Assembly: GCF_028416575.1 (NCBI RefSeq)
Contig: NZ_JAMQKB010000005.1
Span: 1 to 64,000 of the forward strand
Length of the DNA stretch: 64,000 bases
Direction: 5' to 3'
Source of the DNA: Terrihalobacillus insolitus
GTDB lineage: Bacteria; Bacillota; Bacilli; Bacillales; Amphibacillaceae
The translations under genes and the position numbers were made by a program. Under the pieces are notes generated by a model. The model ran no database searches. It was not told where the DNA came from and saw only the letters and a program-made list of their open reading frames with translations. This document shows, piece after piece, positions 17,079-25,154 of this stretch. The first letter of the stretch is position 1; every line of letters begins with the position of its first letter.

Positions 17079-17393
17079 TTGAATAGAACCTCTCAACAAT
17101 TAGAGGCCAGGAAGAAAAATGAAAAAATTGAAATGGTATTAAATCATTCTGTAGAGGGGGAAGCTTTTATTCTTTCTCCGGGGTGGGAATGGAAAAAGAT
17201 AGTCCTAAACTATTTTAATAGGGTGCAGCAAAAGGATTTAACAGTAGAAAAACTCCTGCAAATATTAAAGTCCAAAGGAGTTGTATTTGGGCAGAAGGAT
17301 ACGCTTGTACAATACCCAGTGATAAAGTGCTTAGAGTATATTGCGAAAATAAGCAATCAAGAAATTGAACTAAATATAGGTGATGGAAAGTGA
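17079..17393 (+). CDS. hypothetical protein, 104 residues
   Basis: The start TTG 17079 has AAAGGAG 7 nt upstream; the longer frame would start inside the terminator hairpin. The protein is charged and helical (QQLEARKKNEKIEMVLNHS; LTVEKLLQILKSKGVVFG), with no recognised family and no membrane segment. It is followed 6 nt later by the nuclease lipoprotein gene. Confidence 0.5.
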   Translation: MNRTSQQLEARKKNEKIEMVLNHSVEGEAFILSPGWEWKKIVLNYFNRVQQKDLTVEKLLQILKSKGVVFGQKDTLVQYPVIKCLEYIAKISNQEIELNIGDGK

Positions 17394-17399
17394 TATCTA

Positions 17400-18158
17400 A
17401 TGAAAATAACTAGAACTATAATAATATTCATTCTGGCACTTCTTTTATCTGCTTGTACTTCCATCCCAAAACCTTCTTATGACTCGAATGAGAGTGTTGA
17501 CCTTAAGAAAAGTCCGGAAGAGGGAGTTAAAGAGTTGAATGTAGCTCTTAAAGAGGGTAATTGGATAATAGCAGATGTTAAGCAAATAACAGACGGCGAT
17601 ACCATTGATATAAGAAACCTTAATCTAGAATACGTTAACGATCCGGAGCTTAAACAACGATTGTCTGGATTGCCCTCTGACGTTACTGTCAGATTTATTG
17701 CCGTAGATGCACCTGAAATTACTAAAGGTAAAAATCAATTATATGGTAAAGAGGGTAAAGCGCTTGTAGAGCAATTGCTAAAGGATAAGAAAGTGTTGTT
17801 GATGATGGATTCAAAGGCATTCCAGGATAAATATGAGCGTCTTCTTGCACATGTATTCACATCCGATGGAAAGAGCGTTCAATTATCTCTATTAGAAACA
17901 GGATTGGCTAGAACAGCCTATCTTTTTGACGACTATTCGTTTATCAAGCAGTATACAGCAGCTGAAGAAAAAGCAAGAGTCGATGAGTTAAATATTCACT
18001 CTATACCAGGCTATGTCACTAACAACGGGTTCGATATGAGCGTGGTAGAAAAGAATGGGGAGATAAGTCTAGAGGAATTGAACCTAAACGACATTATTCA
18101 GATTTGGGAGCTTATCGAAAACCAAGATATCTCTGGTCTATATGATATTGCATTTTAA
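17400..18158 (+). CDS. thermonuclease-family (SNase) lipoprotein
   Basis: A 252-residue protein with a lipoprotein signal (lipobox LLSAC, Cys at about 19), so anchored on the outer face of the membrane. The SNase core is clear: VKQITDGDTIDI, VRFIAVDAPEI, LYGKEGKALVEQLL, and the catalytic region DKYERLLAHVF with LLETGLARTAY. It hydrolyses DNA or RNA with calcium. On a conjugative element a surface nuclease may process incoming or environmental DNA. The tail of about 60 residues after the SNase fold is not recognised. Confidence 0.88.
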   Translation: MKITRTIIIFILALLLSACTSIPKPSYDSNESVDLKKSPEEGVKELNVALKEGNWIIADVKQITDGDTIDIRNLNLEYVNDPELKQRLSGLPSDVTVRFIAVDAPEITKGKNQLYGKEGKALVEQLLKDKKVLLMMDSKAFQDKYERLLAHVFTSDGKSVQLSLLETGLARTAYLFDDYSFIKQYTAAEEKARVDELNIHSIPGYVTNNGFDMSVVEKNGEISLEELNLNDIIQIWELIENQDISGLYDIAF

Positions 18159-18177
18159 TTAAGAAAGGGTTGTTATA

Positions 18178-18348
18178 GTGGTTATTTATGATACTTATTC
18201 TTCCCCCAGGGTATTAAAGAGTGAAATAGAACGAAGCAGAAAGTTGATGATCCGCAAGGGAATGAAGTATGGTTTGACACACCACAAGACAATACAAGAG
18301 AGTAAAAGACTAGACAAGCTTATTAATATATATCAGAAGGAAAATTAA
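18178..18348 (+). CDS. Spo0E-family aspartyl-phosphate phosphatase
   Basis: A 56-residue protein from GTG 18178 with GAAAGGG upstream. The family layout is present: an N-terminal helix (LKSEIERSRKLMIRKG) and the signature SKRLDKLINIYQ matching SxxLDxLIxxY. Such proteins dephosphorylate Spo0A-P and delay sporulation. Presence on a mobile element suggests the element can influence host developmental timing. It is 20 nt after the nuclease gene and converges on the XRE gene. Confidence 0.8.
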   Translation: MVIYDTYSSPRVLKSEIERSRKLMIRKGMKYGLTHHKTIQESKRLDKLINIYQKEN

Positions 18349-18360
18349 GAGCCAAGACTC

Positions 18361-18828
18361 TTAATCATCTTCTTTGGGGGTTGCTGATTCGGGAATATAG
18401 TCAAGATAAATAACCTCATTTAATGGAGGACAGTCTAAGGCTACCCATATTCTAAAGAACAGGTCCAAACCAGGAGGGTATTTGTTGTTAAAAATTTGTG
18501 AGATATTAGTTTTGCTAATACCGGTCATGTTCACTATATCTACTTGTTGTAGTCCTTTCCGCTTCATTATTTCTTTGAAGCGGTTTTTTATATGATAGGA
18601 TGAAAATCCTTCTTGTTCTAGGATGATGCTTAAGAGAGATTTAACGTTTTTAGATGAATTAAATAAATCCAGATAGTCCGAAAGAGCCGCTTTAATAACA
18701 TCTTCCTCTGTTATTTTATCCCCTTTTCGAGACCCGAATTTTAATCTCATATTTTGATGATTTACAATTTCTTGAATGGATGCTGCAGTTTCTTTTGTTA
18801 CTTCAACAGTAAACTGTACTTTATCCAT
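18361..18828 (-). CDS. XRE-family HTH protein with N-terminal RHH-like region
   Basis: A 155-residue protein. The start at 18828 is chosen for AAAGGAGG 9 nt upstream. Residues about 1-60 (FTVEVTKETAASIQEIVNHQ; DVIKAALSDYL) look like a ribbon-helix-helix. Residues about 90-150 form a Cro/C1-type helix-turn-helix (KGLQQVDIVNMTGISKTNIS, QIFNNKYPPGLDLFFRIWVAL). It is probably a small-module repressor; it is divergent from a tiny ORF and convergent with the Spo0E-like gene. Confidence 0.75.
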   Translation of the reverse strand: MDKVQFTVEVTKETAASIQEIVNHQNMRLKFGSRKGDKITEEDVIKAALSDYLDLFNSSKNVKSLLSIILEQEGFSSYHIKNRFKEIMKRKGLQQVDIVNMTGISKTNISQIFNNKYPPGLDLFFRIWVALDCPPLNEVIYLDYIPESATPKEDD

Positions 18829-18890
18829 GTATATACCTCCTTTGAAATGGACAAAATGCTGATACATAACATTTGAGGAAGGTGTAAATT

Positions 18891-18959
18891 ATGATAGCCA
18901 AAAAGAAATCCAAAGAGCAAAAATTGGACTCTTCTATTGATAAAGGAAAAAAGTTATAG
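18891..18959 (+). CDS. possible 22-residue Lys-rich peptide
   Basis: ATG 18891 has GAGGAAGG 8 nt upstream and encodes a short lysine-rich peptide (MIAKKKSKEQKLDSS...). The start and spacing are good but the length gives little statistical support. Confidence 0.3.
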   Translation: MIAKKKSKEQKLDSSIDKGKKL

Positions 18960-19220
18960 TTTATTTCTATTTAAGAACTTGGTACTAAAAGATGTGAGCA
19001 TTGATGGTAAATAAGTATATATTAAAAAAAACATAATAAAGATTAGCGGCAAGATATAATCTGTATTGAATTTCCAAGCCATTAAAGATGCACTTGAAAT
19101 TACCATAAACCACGAAGTAAAATATTTTTTCCCCATCGGTCTTCCGTTAGCATTCCAGTAATTACAGAGCAATATAGCCATAGTGAACACAAGATATAAA
19201 AAAGATAACGAAAAAATCAC
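18954..19220 (-). CDS. small integral membrane protein
   Basis: Up to 88 residues with three hydrophobic segments (SLSFLYLVFTMAILLC; SWFMVISSASLMAW; ILPLIFIMFFLIYTYL). The start is uncertain: GTG 19220 has no clear ribosome site, while AAAGGAG lies further up before a three-codon ORF (ATG GGT GGA TGA). A non-AUG start upstream is possible. No family recognised. Confidence 0.4.
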   Translation of the reverse strand: MIFSLSFLYLVFTMAILLCNYWNANGRPMGKKYFTSWFMVISSASLMAWKFNTDYILPLIFIMFFLIYTYLPSMLTSFSTKFLNRNKL

Positions 19221-19294
19221 TAAAATAATGATGTCTCATCCACCCATTTTATTTAATCTCCTTTAATTAAAACTAAATAAATAAATAAGCCCTA

Positions 19295-19327
19295 AAACAA
19301 ACTGATAAAAAGATAGTTTGTTTTTTA
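19295..19327. terminator. intrinsic terminator
   Basis: The arms aaacaaact and agtttgttt have an 11-nt loop and a run of six T in the plus direction. It sits between the small membrane protein and the next plus-strand operon. Confidence 0.55.
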
Positions 19328-19437
19328 TTATGGACTTCCTGTTCAGTATTTACAAACAAAATTGATTATAGATTTAGTAATTTATATTTTATTTTAGCAT
19401 ATGGTAGTAACGTAAACCTTTTGAAGAGGGGAATTTT

Positions 19438-19623
19438 ATGGACAAGGTAAAGAGTATCAAATTCAATTTAGAAAATGCTGATGATCTTGAAGCGTATAAC
19501 TATGCTATATCGCAAGGCAACTTTTCAGGCTTTATAAAGTGGCTAATCTTAAAGGAAAGGTATAGTCGGAAATCACCAATCTATCGTAGTGATACAAACG
19601 GGGCTTTTAAAATTTTTCTGTAG
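19438..19623 (+). CDS. small hypothetical protein, 61 residues
   Basis: GAAGAGGGG precedes the ATG. The protein (VKSIKFNLENADDLEAYNYA; GNFSGFIKWLILKERY) resembles the short plasmid proteins that bind DNA through a ribbon-helix-helix, opening with a beta strand and two helices. It leads a three-gene set with the 139- and 187-residue proteins. Function not known. Confidence 0.5.
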   Translation: MDKVKSIKFNLENADDLEAYNYAISQGNFSGFIKWLILKERYSRKSPIYRSDTNGAFKIFL

Positions 19624-19639
19624 AGTGGAGGAAAAGCTT

Positions 19640-20059
19640 TTGACTAATTTAAATCCTATGTTCTCTAAAATGAGGAAAAAAAAGACTTACAACATTCCAC
19701 ATGAGTATTTGAATCAACCCAGGTCAAAGAGAAAGGAGCGAAGTGATAAAAAGAAGGATATTAAAGTGCCGGTGTCTTTAGGGGAAAAAAAGCAACTGAA
19801 GCTATTAGGTTATTCACAGAAATTAAGTAGTACTCAGTTTGCCAGTGTACTTGTAGAAGATTCGATATCCCGTCCGTATATTGAATTTTTGATGGCAGAA
19901 GAATATCCAGAAGAAAAATATTATGTCCATGTAAAATTGTCCAAAGAAAAGCATAGGGAAGTAGTACGTTTATCTGCTGAATGGGATTGTAGTATTCGCC
20001 AAGCTACACATCGTATTTTGGTTAATGTATTAAGACAAGAAAGGGGGGGTGCGGTCTAA
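19640..20059 (+). CDS. hypothetical basic protein, possible RHH DNA-binding protein
   Basis: A 139-residue protein. The start TTG 19640 has GTGGAGGA 8 nt upstream. A Lys/Arg-rich N-terminus is followed by two similar strand-helix-helix units: DIKVPVSLGEKKQLKLLGYS and YVHVKLSKEKHREVVRLSAEW, each then a helix (SSTQFASVLVEDSI; SIRQATHRILVNVL). This looks like an internal duplication of a ribbon-helix-helix-like fold. The last base of its stop is the A of the next gene's start (TAATG). Confidence 0.5.
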   Translation: MTNLNPMFSKMRKKKTYNIPHEYLNQPRSKRKERSDKKKDIKVPVSLGEKKQLKLLGYSQKLSSTQFASVLVEDSISRPYIEFLMAEEYPEEKYYVHVKLSKEKHREVVRLSAEWDCSIRQATHRILVNVLRQERGGAV

Positions 20060-20622
20060 TGGGGCGTACATATAGCCAACTGGAACTATTAAATAGTGAG
20101 ATTGAACGTATCGAAAGCACTCGTTTTGTAGATCGCTTATTTTATGTTCTTACCAAGACCAAAAAGGTTGTTTTAAAAATCAACATTCCTTCCAGGTCAC
20201 TTTTCAGAGTCAATATATTGTGTGAAGACGTTACGATTGTAGGCGAGTTTGAGGAAAAGTTTACTTTATCCGAACTGACTGATATTTTATTCAAGGACTT
20301 TTTGGATGAGGTAAGGAAAAATGAAAATTTTGACGCGCTATATAATCGTTTAAAGGTTAGAAGTAAGAAGAAACCTACCATAAGGCATAATGACTGTGAA
20401 TATGAAATCGAGCAAGAGGGGATATGCCAGGAAGTGAAGATTAGCATTGAAAGAAGTGCAGCGCTAAGAGGAGAGGTATTACTAAGCGATTTAACTAATA
20501 TTTATCCAAATCATATGTTTCAATTGGAATCCTTACTGGAATTGATCCTTTTAGACTTCCTCATAGAATACTCTAAAGGGAACACAAGAAATGTTGTGAG
20601 CACCATTATTAATAAATTATGA
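20059..20622 (+). CDS. hypothetical protein, 187 residues
   Basis: Its ATG overlaps the preceding stop (TAATG), with a run of G as ribosome site. The protein alternates beta strands and helices, with two related halves (KVVLKINIPSRSLFRVNIL...LSELTDILFKDFLDEV and EVKISIERSAALRGEVLLSDL...LESLLELILLDFLIEY), again suggesting an internal duplication. Not recognised; probably works with the preceding gene. Confidence 0.5.
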   Translation: MGRTYSQLELLNSEIERIESTRFVDRLFYVLTKTKKVVLKINIPSRSLFRVNILCEDVTIVGEFEEKFTLSELTDILFKDFLDEVRKNENFDALYNRLKVRSKKKPTIRHNDCEYEIEQEGICQEVKISIERSAALRGEVLLSDLTNIYPNHMFQLESLLELILLDFLIEYSKGNTRNVVSTIINKL

Positions 20623-20802
20623 GTTTCGTTTTTCCTGGAGAGTTATATTTACCACTTATATGGTAAAATATTAATAGGTAGTAAAAAGCATATATGAATT
20701 AATAAAGTTTTATATCCCTTGTCCGTGCCATGAAGCTATGGAGTGTTTAGAATGAAATAAATGGTTAATGGTTTAAACAAAATGGGCCAAAAGGAGAATT
20801 TT

Positions 20803-21345
20803 ATGACAAGCAATTTAACAACTCTATACCATGGTACAGATATTAAAAAAGCGAAACAAATTTTAGAAGAAGGCTTATTTAGAGGTAAAAAAGCTTTCGA
20901 ACATCATGTACACAGTTATGTCTCTTTCTCAGCAGATAAATTATATCCCTGCAACTTCGGACCTGTTGTGTTCAAGCTCCCTAATGGCATAGCTAACTCA
21001 ATAGAAGTTCCTTACGGCAACTCAAAATGGTTCCTTGAAAACAAGGAGATAACAGAGTATATTTATAAACGAAAATTCGAAAATATTGATTTTTCACAAA
21101 TACATGATTCTAGAGAAAATGAGTTTATTGTTTATAATAAATGCGCTTTTCATTTAGATGAAATTGAACTTCATCTAATATTTGACCAAACTAAAGTAAA
21201 TGCAAAAAATACTAAAGAAAGAGCCTTTGAAGCATTCGGTCATCTTATAGAAATTCATGATAGTAGTCACTTACTTGAAAAAAATAAACCTGAACTATTA
21301 GCTAACTTTGAATTAGTAAATGGTAAATTAGTCCAAACCAGGTAA
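20803..21345 (+). CDS. ADP-ribosyltransferase-like fold protein
   Basis: A 180-residue protein from ATG 20803 (AAAAGGAG upstream). The start of the fold LYHGTDIKKAKQILEEGLF, then SYVSFSADKL, then ENEFIVYNKCAFHLDEIELH match the order of ART-fold motifs (HGT; strand with S/T-x-S; late Glu before a strand). This resembles the DUF3990/DarT/KptA sort of enzyme that moves ADP-ribose from NAD. Stand-alone, it could be a toxin or host-directed modifier; no obvious antitoxin or macrodomain gene is next to it. Confidence 0.5.
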   Translation: MTSNLTTLYHGTDIKKAKQILEEGLFRGKKAFEHHVHSYVSFSADKLYPCNFGPVVFKLPNGIANSIEVPYGNSKWFLENKEITEYIYKRKFENIDFSQIHDSRENEFIVYNKCAFHLDEIELHLIFDQTKVNAKNTKERAFEAFGHLIEIHDSSHLLEKNKPELLANFELVNGKLVQTR

Positions 21346-21433
21346 TGAACAGTTGCGAAGAATTTGTTCATTGGGTATTACCCAGCATATAATCCAATAC
21401 CCTTATTAATAAAGAAAATTTGGAGGTGGGTTC

Positions 21434-21754
21434 ATGGTCAGAAGTAAAAAGCAATTACTAGAAGAAGTGATAAAGCTAAAAGAACAACTACTAGAGGCTA
21501 TATCTCCAAGAGAAGTTCGATATTACAAAGATAGGATTCATCGTGTGTTGGATGAAATAGATAATATAAGGGGTACTGAAGTAGGTGCTATGGAAAATAG
21601 AACGAATGGATGTACTGAACAAGATTTGAAGCGTTTTGTGGAATTGAAAGAATATATGATGGATGCAGATAGTCCACAAGAGGTTAGGTATTACGAAAAA
21701 CAAATTCATGATTTGATTACAGAATGCGAGAAAATGAAAAAAGTTGATCATTAA
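21434..21754 (+). CDS. two-repeat helical protein (SPxEVRYY motif)
   Basis: A 106-residue protein made of two copies of one unit: LKEQLLEAISPREVRYY then about 11 residues (IHRVLDEI), and LKEYMMDADSPQEVRYY then IHDLITEC. A third copy is the core of the 67-residue protein at 25851. Each unit is predicted as a helix, a Ser-Pro turn and a second helix. Family unknown to me. A transposon has inserted at the very last base of its stop codon, leaving the protein intact. Confidence 0.6.
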   Translation: MVRSKKQLLEEVIKLKEQLLEAISPREVRYYKDRIHRVLDEIDNIRGTEVGAMENRTNGCTEQDLKRFVELKEYMMDADSPQEVRYYEKQIHDLITECEKMKKVDH

Positions 21755-21760
21755 TATTGG
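21754..21760 (+). repeat. target site duplication, left copy
   Basis: atattgg lies directly before the TGT end of the transposon at 21761 and is repeated exactly after its other end (25155-25161). Confidence 0.8.
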
Positions 21761-21885
21761 TGTAAACTGGCACTTTATTCCCCCTAAAAACAACAATTAT
21801 TTTCAAAATAATCCAGAATTTCATATTCACCCTTCTGTGATAATGTGCTAAAGTTTTGGCAAAGTATCTCGGGAGGGTGTTTAAT

Positions 21886-22464
21886 TTGCTAAAGATTCAT
21901 CATTTTAAAGAGGGGATAAAAGAATATGTCTCAAAAAAGAAAGGGAATGATTTTCCTAGTTATTCGTGTTGTGAGGAATGTGGGATTCAGAAAAAGCTTT
22001 ACCGGCATGGTTTTTATGAACGCTATGTGTTTGTCCTGTCTGAAAAGAAATTTGTGAATATTGTGGTTTGTCGTTACATCTGCCAAAATCCAAAATGTAG
22101 ACAGACTTATTCGGTATTACCTGACTTCATCATTCCCTACTTTCAATTTCCTTTACCTTCTATCGTTGAACTAATAGATAAGAAAATAGAAGGTGTACCG
22201 TTAACAGAGGGAATTCGCCAGCGTGCTACCTACTATTTCAAGAGGTATGCTTGTGAAAAGCATCAAAACTGGATATTACAATTCTTTCGTAAATCCGGTA
22301 ATCTTGATTCAATACCGGAGGAAAGCATAAAAAAAGCCAAGAAATTATTGAAGATGATCCAAGATTTTGGCGAATCCACTTTCTTACGAAAGTCAACGGA
22401 CACATTTTCAAATTATTTCATGGCTCCTTCATTATATCAGAATGATGAAGTCCATTCCACATAG
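21886..22464 (+). CDS. DUF6431-family protein of the transposon
   Basis: A 192-residue protein. The start TTG 21886 has GGGAGGG 8 nt upstream. The N-terminal half has paired cysteines (SCCEECGIQ; CRYICQNPKCRQTYSVLP) typical of a zinc-binding domain, followed by PDFIIPYFQFPLPSIVELID and an Arg/Lys-rich helical part. DUF6431 proteins regularly sit beside TnsB-like transposases in Firmicutes and may bind transposon ends or select targets. Its gene is the first of the transposon and directly follows the left end. Confidence 0.75.
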   Translation: MLKIHHFKEGIKEYVSKKKGNDFPSYSCCEECGIQKKLYRHGFYERYVFVLSEKKFVNIVVCRYICQNPKCRQTYSVLPDFIIPYFQFPLPSIVELIDKKIEGVPLTEGIRQRATYYFKRYACEKHQNWILQFFRKSGNLDSIPEESIKKAKKLLKMIQDFGESTFLRKSTDTFSNYFMAPSLYQNDEVHST

Positions 22465-22553
22465 AGTTTTCATGGAGATTGTCGAACGGTTTATGTACAC
22501 TAGAATTATCGGGTGGCCGGCCATCCTTCAAACAAATGAAGGAGGTTACCGAC

Positions 22554-23816
22554 ATGAATGAAAAGGAAAAAAGAGAGGTTGCATTGTTTCGCTATTCGTT
22601 AATTTCCCCATTACTGCACAGCTATGAGAACCGAAAGGATTATCTTGAGAAAATGGGAGAAAAAGTCCATGATATTCCCCACTACGGAGAACGAAAGGTT
22701 GCAGCGAAAACAATTCAGGAGTGGTTTTTGAAATACCGTCGCGAGGGGTTAGATGGGTTGATGCCTAGGGGGAGATCTGACCGAGGGAATTCAAGACGAC
22801 TATCGCCAGATCAACAAGATCATATATTGGCAGTAAGAAAAGATGTAACAACCATGTCCGTTCGTTTGTTTTATGACAAATTAATCAAGGATGGAGAAAT
22901 ACAACCGAATGAGGTGTCTTATTCCACGATTAATCGACTTCTTAAAAAGCATGGATTAGCCGGAAAGGGTACAGCTGCCCAGCCGGAAAGAAAGCGATTC
23001 TCTCATGAAAAGGTAAATACGCTTTGGCAAGGGGACATGTCTCACGGACCTTACGTCCCCCTAAATGGAAAGCAGAAAAAAACATTCCTATTTGCTTACA
23101 TTGATGACTGCTCTAGGGTTGTACCGCATGCGGAATTTTTCCATTCGGAGAAGTTTGATGGATTAAGAACAGTTACCAAAGAAGCGATGATTCGAAGAGG
23201 AAAACCTAAAATTATTTATGCCGACAACGGGAAAATCTATCGATCTGAAACACTACAGTTAGCTTGTGCACAGTTAGGTGTCACCTTAGCTCATACACAA
23301 CCATATGATCCCCAAAGCAAAGGGAAAATAGAACGTATGTTCTTAACTGTGCAGACAAGGTTTTATCCATTACTTGATGCAGAACCAGCACATTCTTTGG
23401 AGGATTTAAATGAGCGCTTTTGGCGTTGGCTAGAGGAGGATTATCATCGAAAAGTTCATGCATCACTTGATGGTAAGACACCTCTTGAAATCTATCAATC
23501 ACAACTTGATCAAATACAGATGATATCTGACCCATCATCACTCGATCCGATATTTTTAAAACGAGAATATCGGAAAGTGAAACATGACGGTACGATTACT
23601 TTAAACAAGCAATTGTATGAAGTGCCAGCCCGATTTATTGGACAACGTATTGAATTACGATTTGATGACCAGAAAGTATTTATCTATGAAGACAACCAAG
23701 AAGTGTCAGAAATTCAGCCTGTTTCTTTTAACGTGAATGCGCATGTAAAACGAGAGCCCTCCCCTTTGTCTTTCTCAAAAATGAAGAAAGAAAAGGAGGA
23801 AAAAGATCATGTATAA
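22554..23816 (+). CDS. TnsB/IS481-like DDE transposase
   Basis: A 420-residue protein. ATG 22554 is chosen for AGGAGG 8 nt upstream. N-terminal helix-turn-helix units (AAKTIQEWFLKYRREGLDGL; SYSTINRLLKKHGL) precede an RNase H-like rve domain with catalytic Asp in LWQGDMSHGP, Asp in IIYADNGK and Glu in KGKIERMFLT. A Mu-transposase C-terminal beta domain follows (HDGTITLNKQLYEVP). It cuts and joins the transposon ends with the ATPase encoded next, whose start overlaps its stop by 8 nt. No truncation or missing catalytic residue is visible. Confidence 0.88.
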   Translation: MNEKEKREVALFRYSLISPLLHSYENRKDYLEKMGEKVHDIPHYGERKVAAKTIQEWFLKYRREGLDGLMPRGRSDRGNSRRLSPDQQDHILAVRKDVTTMSVRLFYDKLIKDGEIQPNEVSYSTINRLLKKHGLAGKGTAAQPERKRFSHEKVNTLWQGDMSHGPYVPLNGKQKKTFLFAYIDDCSRVVPHAEFFHSEKFDGLRTVTKEAMIRRGKPKIIYADNGKIYRSETLQLACAQLGVTLAHTQPYDPQSKGKIERMFLTVQTRFYPLLDAEPAHSLEDLNERFWRWLEEDYHRKVHASLDGKTPLEIYQSQLDQIQMISDPSSLDPIFLKREYRKVKHDGTITLNKQLYEVPARFIGQRIELRFDDQKVFIYEDNQEVSEIQPVSFNVNAHVKREPSPLSFSKMKKEKEEKDHV

Positions 23817-24609
23817 GTCCTTTTATTCTCTTTCCAAGACACCCTTTTCGAAGGAATTAGATGTGAAAGATGCTTTTATATCCTCTTCCTTAAGTGAAGT
23901 GGAAGCCCGATTTGAATACTTAAAACAAACAAAAGGAATCGGTTTATTAATTGGTGAACCTGGTGCAGGAAAAACATTTAGTCTTAGACGATTTACTTCT
24001 ACCTTACATCAAGCGCAGTATAAAGTGATTTATTTCCCTTTATCAACGGGAAGTGTCATGGATTTTTACCAAGGTCTAGCCTATGGGTTAGGCGAGGAAC
24101 CAAAATTTCGGAAAACGGCCTTATTTCGTCAGATTCAACAGGGGATTGAGCGTTTGTATAAGGAACGACGTATCACCCCTGTCTTCATCTTAGACGAAAT
24201 GCACTTGTCCAAAGATGCATTCCTTAAGGACTTGTGTCTATTATATAACTTTCAAATGGATTCCGTAAATCCTTTTATTTTAGTTATTGCAGGGTTACCC
24301 CATCTCAAAGAAAGACTGGGATTAAATCAGAACCGCCCCTTGACCCAACGAATTGTCATGCGGTTTCAGATCAATGCGTTAGAAAGAGAAGAAGTTCCGC
24401 AATATATTGATCATCATATGAAATTAGCAGGAAGTCATATGCCCATTTTTCAAGAATCAGCTCTAGAAGCTCTGTCGCTCCGATCGCAAGGATGGCCAAG
24501 GATAATTAATACGTTGGCAACACATAGTCTATTAATAGGTTATCAGCAAAGGAAAGAACAGATTGATGAAGAAGTTGTGCGTCTTGCCGCGGATGAAATT
24601 GGTCTATGA
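23809..24609 (+). CDS. AAA ATPase, TnsC/ExeA-like transposition protein
   Basis: A 266-residue protein. The opening (YSLSKTPFSKE) is that of the ExeA/GspA-like family. Walker A is GEPGAGKTFS (about residue 50), Walker B VFILDEMHLS (about 125), and an Arg finger region occurs in NRPLTQRIVMRFQI. The family cooperates with TnsB-like transposases to choose target DNA and block reinsertion near an existing copy. It is translationally coupled to the transposase gene. Confidence 0.9.
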   Translation: MYKSFYSLSKTPFSKELDVKDAFISSSLSEVEARFEYLKQTKGIGLLIGEPGAGKTFSLRRFTSTLHQAQYKVIYFPLSTGSVMDFYQGLAYGLGEEPKFRKTALFRQIQQGIERLYKERRITPVFILDEMHLSKDAFLKDLCLLYNFQMDSVNPFILVIAGLPHLKERLGLNQNRPLTQRIVMRFQINALEREEVPQYIDHHMKLAGSHMPIFQESALEALSLRSQGWPRIINTLATHSLLIGYQQRKEQIDEEVVRLAADEIGL

Positions 24610-24648
24610 AGATAGGAAATCAGTCTTATTAAAATGGAGGGGATATTG

Positions 24649-24867
24649 ATGAAGGGAAAAAGGATGTTTTATGACCCAGAGGAAGAGCAATGGTACGTTG
24701 ATATACAGGGGCGAAAATACGGACTTCATTGTGGGGAAACAATCTACTTTTATATTGGAAGGAATGCCATTCCCTGCCGATTGGAACTAAGTTATAAATG
24801 GTATGTCATCATGGGGGAAATGAGATTTGATTTGAGAGAAAAGGATCAATATACGGTAAGTTTCTAA
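24649..24867 (+). CDS. DUF5348-family small protein of the transposon
   Basis: A 72-residue protein; ATG 24649 has GGAGGGG about 6 nt upstream. Family marks: YDPEEEQWYVDIQGRKYGLH, CGETIYFYIG and PCRLELSYKWYVIMG, then RFDLREKDQYTV. It is an all-beta protein of unknown role found in Firmicute mobile elements. As the last gene of the transposon and just before its terminator, it may be an accessory or a cargo gene. Confidence 0.75.
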   Translation: MKGKRMFYDPEEEQWYVDIQGRKYGLHCGETIYFYIGRNAIPCRLELSYKWYVIMGEMRFDLREKDQYTVSF

Positions 24868-24886
24868 AATAGAAAGTTTAGTTCGA

Positions 24887-24915
24887 AGAAGTCCCTATAT
24901 AGGGACTTCTTTTAG
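24887..24915 (+). terminator. intrinsic terminator of the transposon operon
   Basis: A 24-bp perfect palindrome (agaagtccctat / atagggacttct, 24887-24910) followed by T-rich sequence, 20 nt after the DUF5348 stop. Confidence 0.85.
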
Positions 24916-24928
24916 TGTTTCCAATTAT

Positions 24929-24975
24929 CCTTGTGATGGTATTGAGAAACGAAGTTTGTCAATACCATCACAAGG
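24929..24975. repeat. 17-bp perfect hairpin in the transposon right end
   Basis: Arms 24929-24945 (ccttgtgatggtattga) and 24959-24975 are exact complements around a 13-nt loop. No T-run follows, so it does not look like a terminator. It lies in a 240-bp gene-free stretch between the last gene and the right end. A second hairpin, aatataatt / aattatatt (25034-25056, 5-nt loop), lies in the same stretch. It could be a small RNA, or a site bound by the transposition proteins. Confidence 0.65.
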
Positions 24976-25154
24976 CGAGCAAGCGAAAGCGCGGTAGTTA
25001 AGATGAGGACCTTTCCAAATTAAAGTTACCACCAATATAATTTGACGAATTATATTTGGATAGAATAACAAATGCACTACATATGGATAAAAAAAGGAAA
25101 AATGAATGCCGGAATAATGTGATAAATCGAGCTGGTGTAATATGATAATTCACA

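Larger units (their letters stand above)
21761..25154. mobile_element. complete TnsB/TnsC-type transposon, 3394 bp
   Basis: The element begins TGTAAACTGGCACTTTATTC and ends with the complement of TGTGAATTATCATATTACAC, so it has TGT...ACA ends and 12 of 20 terminal bases in common. It is flanked by a 7-bp direct repeat. Likely transposase-binding repeats lie inside each end (left 21761-21782 and 21837-21853; right 25111-25128 and 25134-25154), sharing the theme ataatgtg-nTAAA. Genes in order: DUF6431, DDE transposase, AAA ATPase, DUF5348. The two-protein core resembles TnsB-TnsC of Tn7 relatives, without TnsA, TnsD or TniQ. All four genes are open, so it may be active. Confidence 0.8.
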
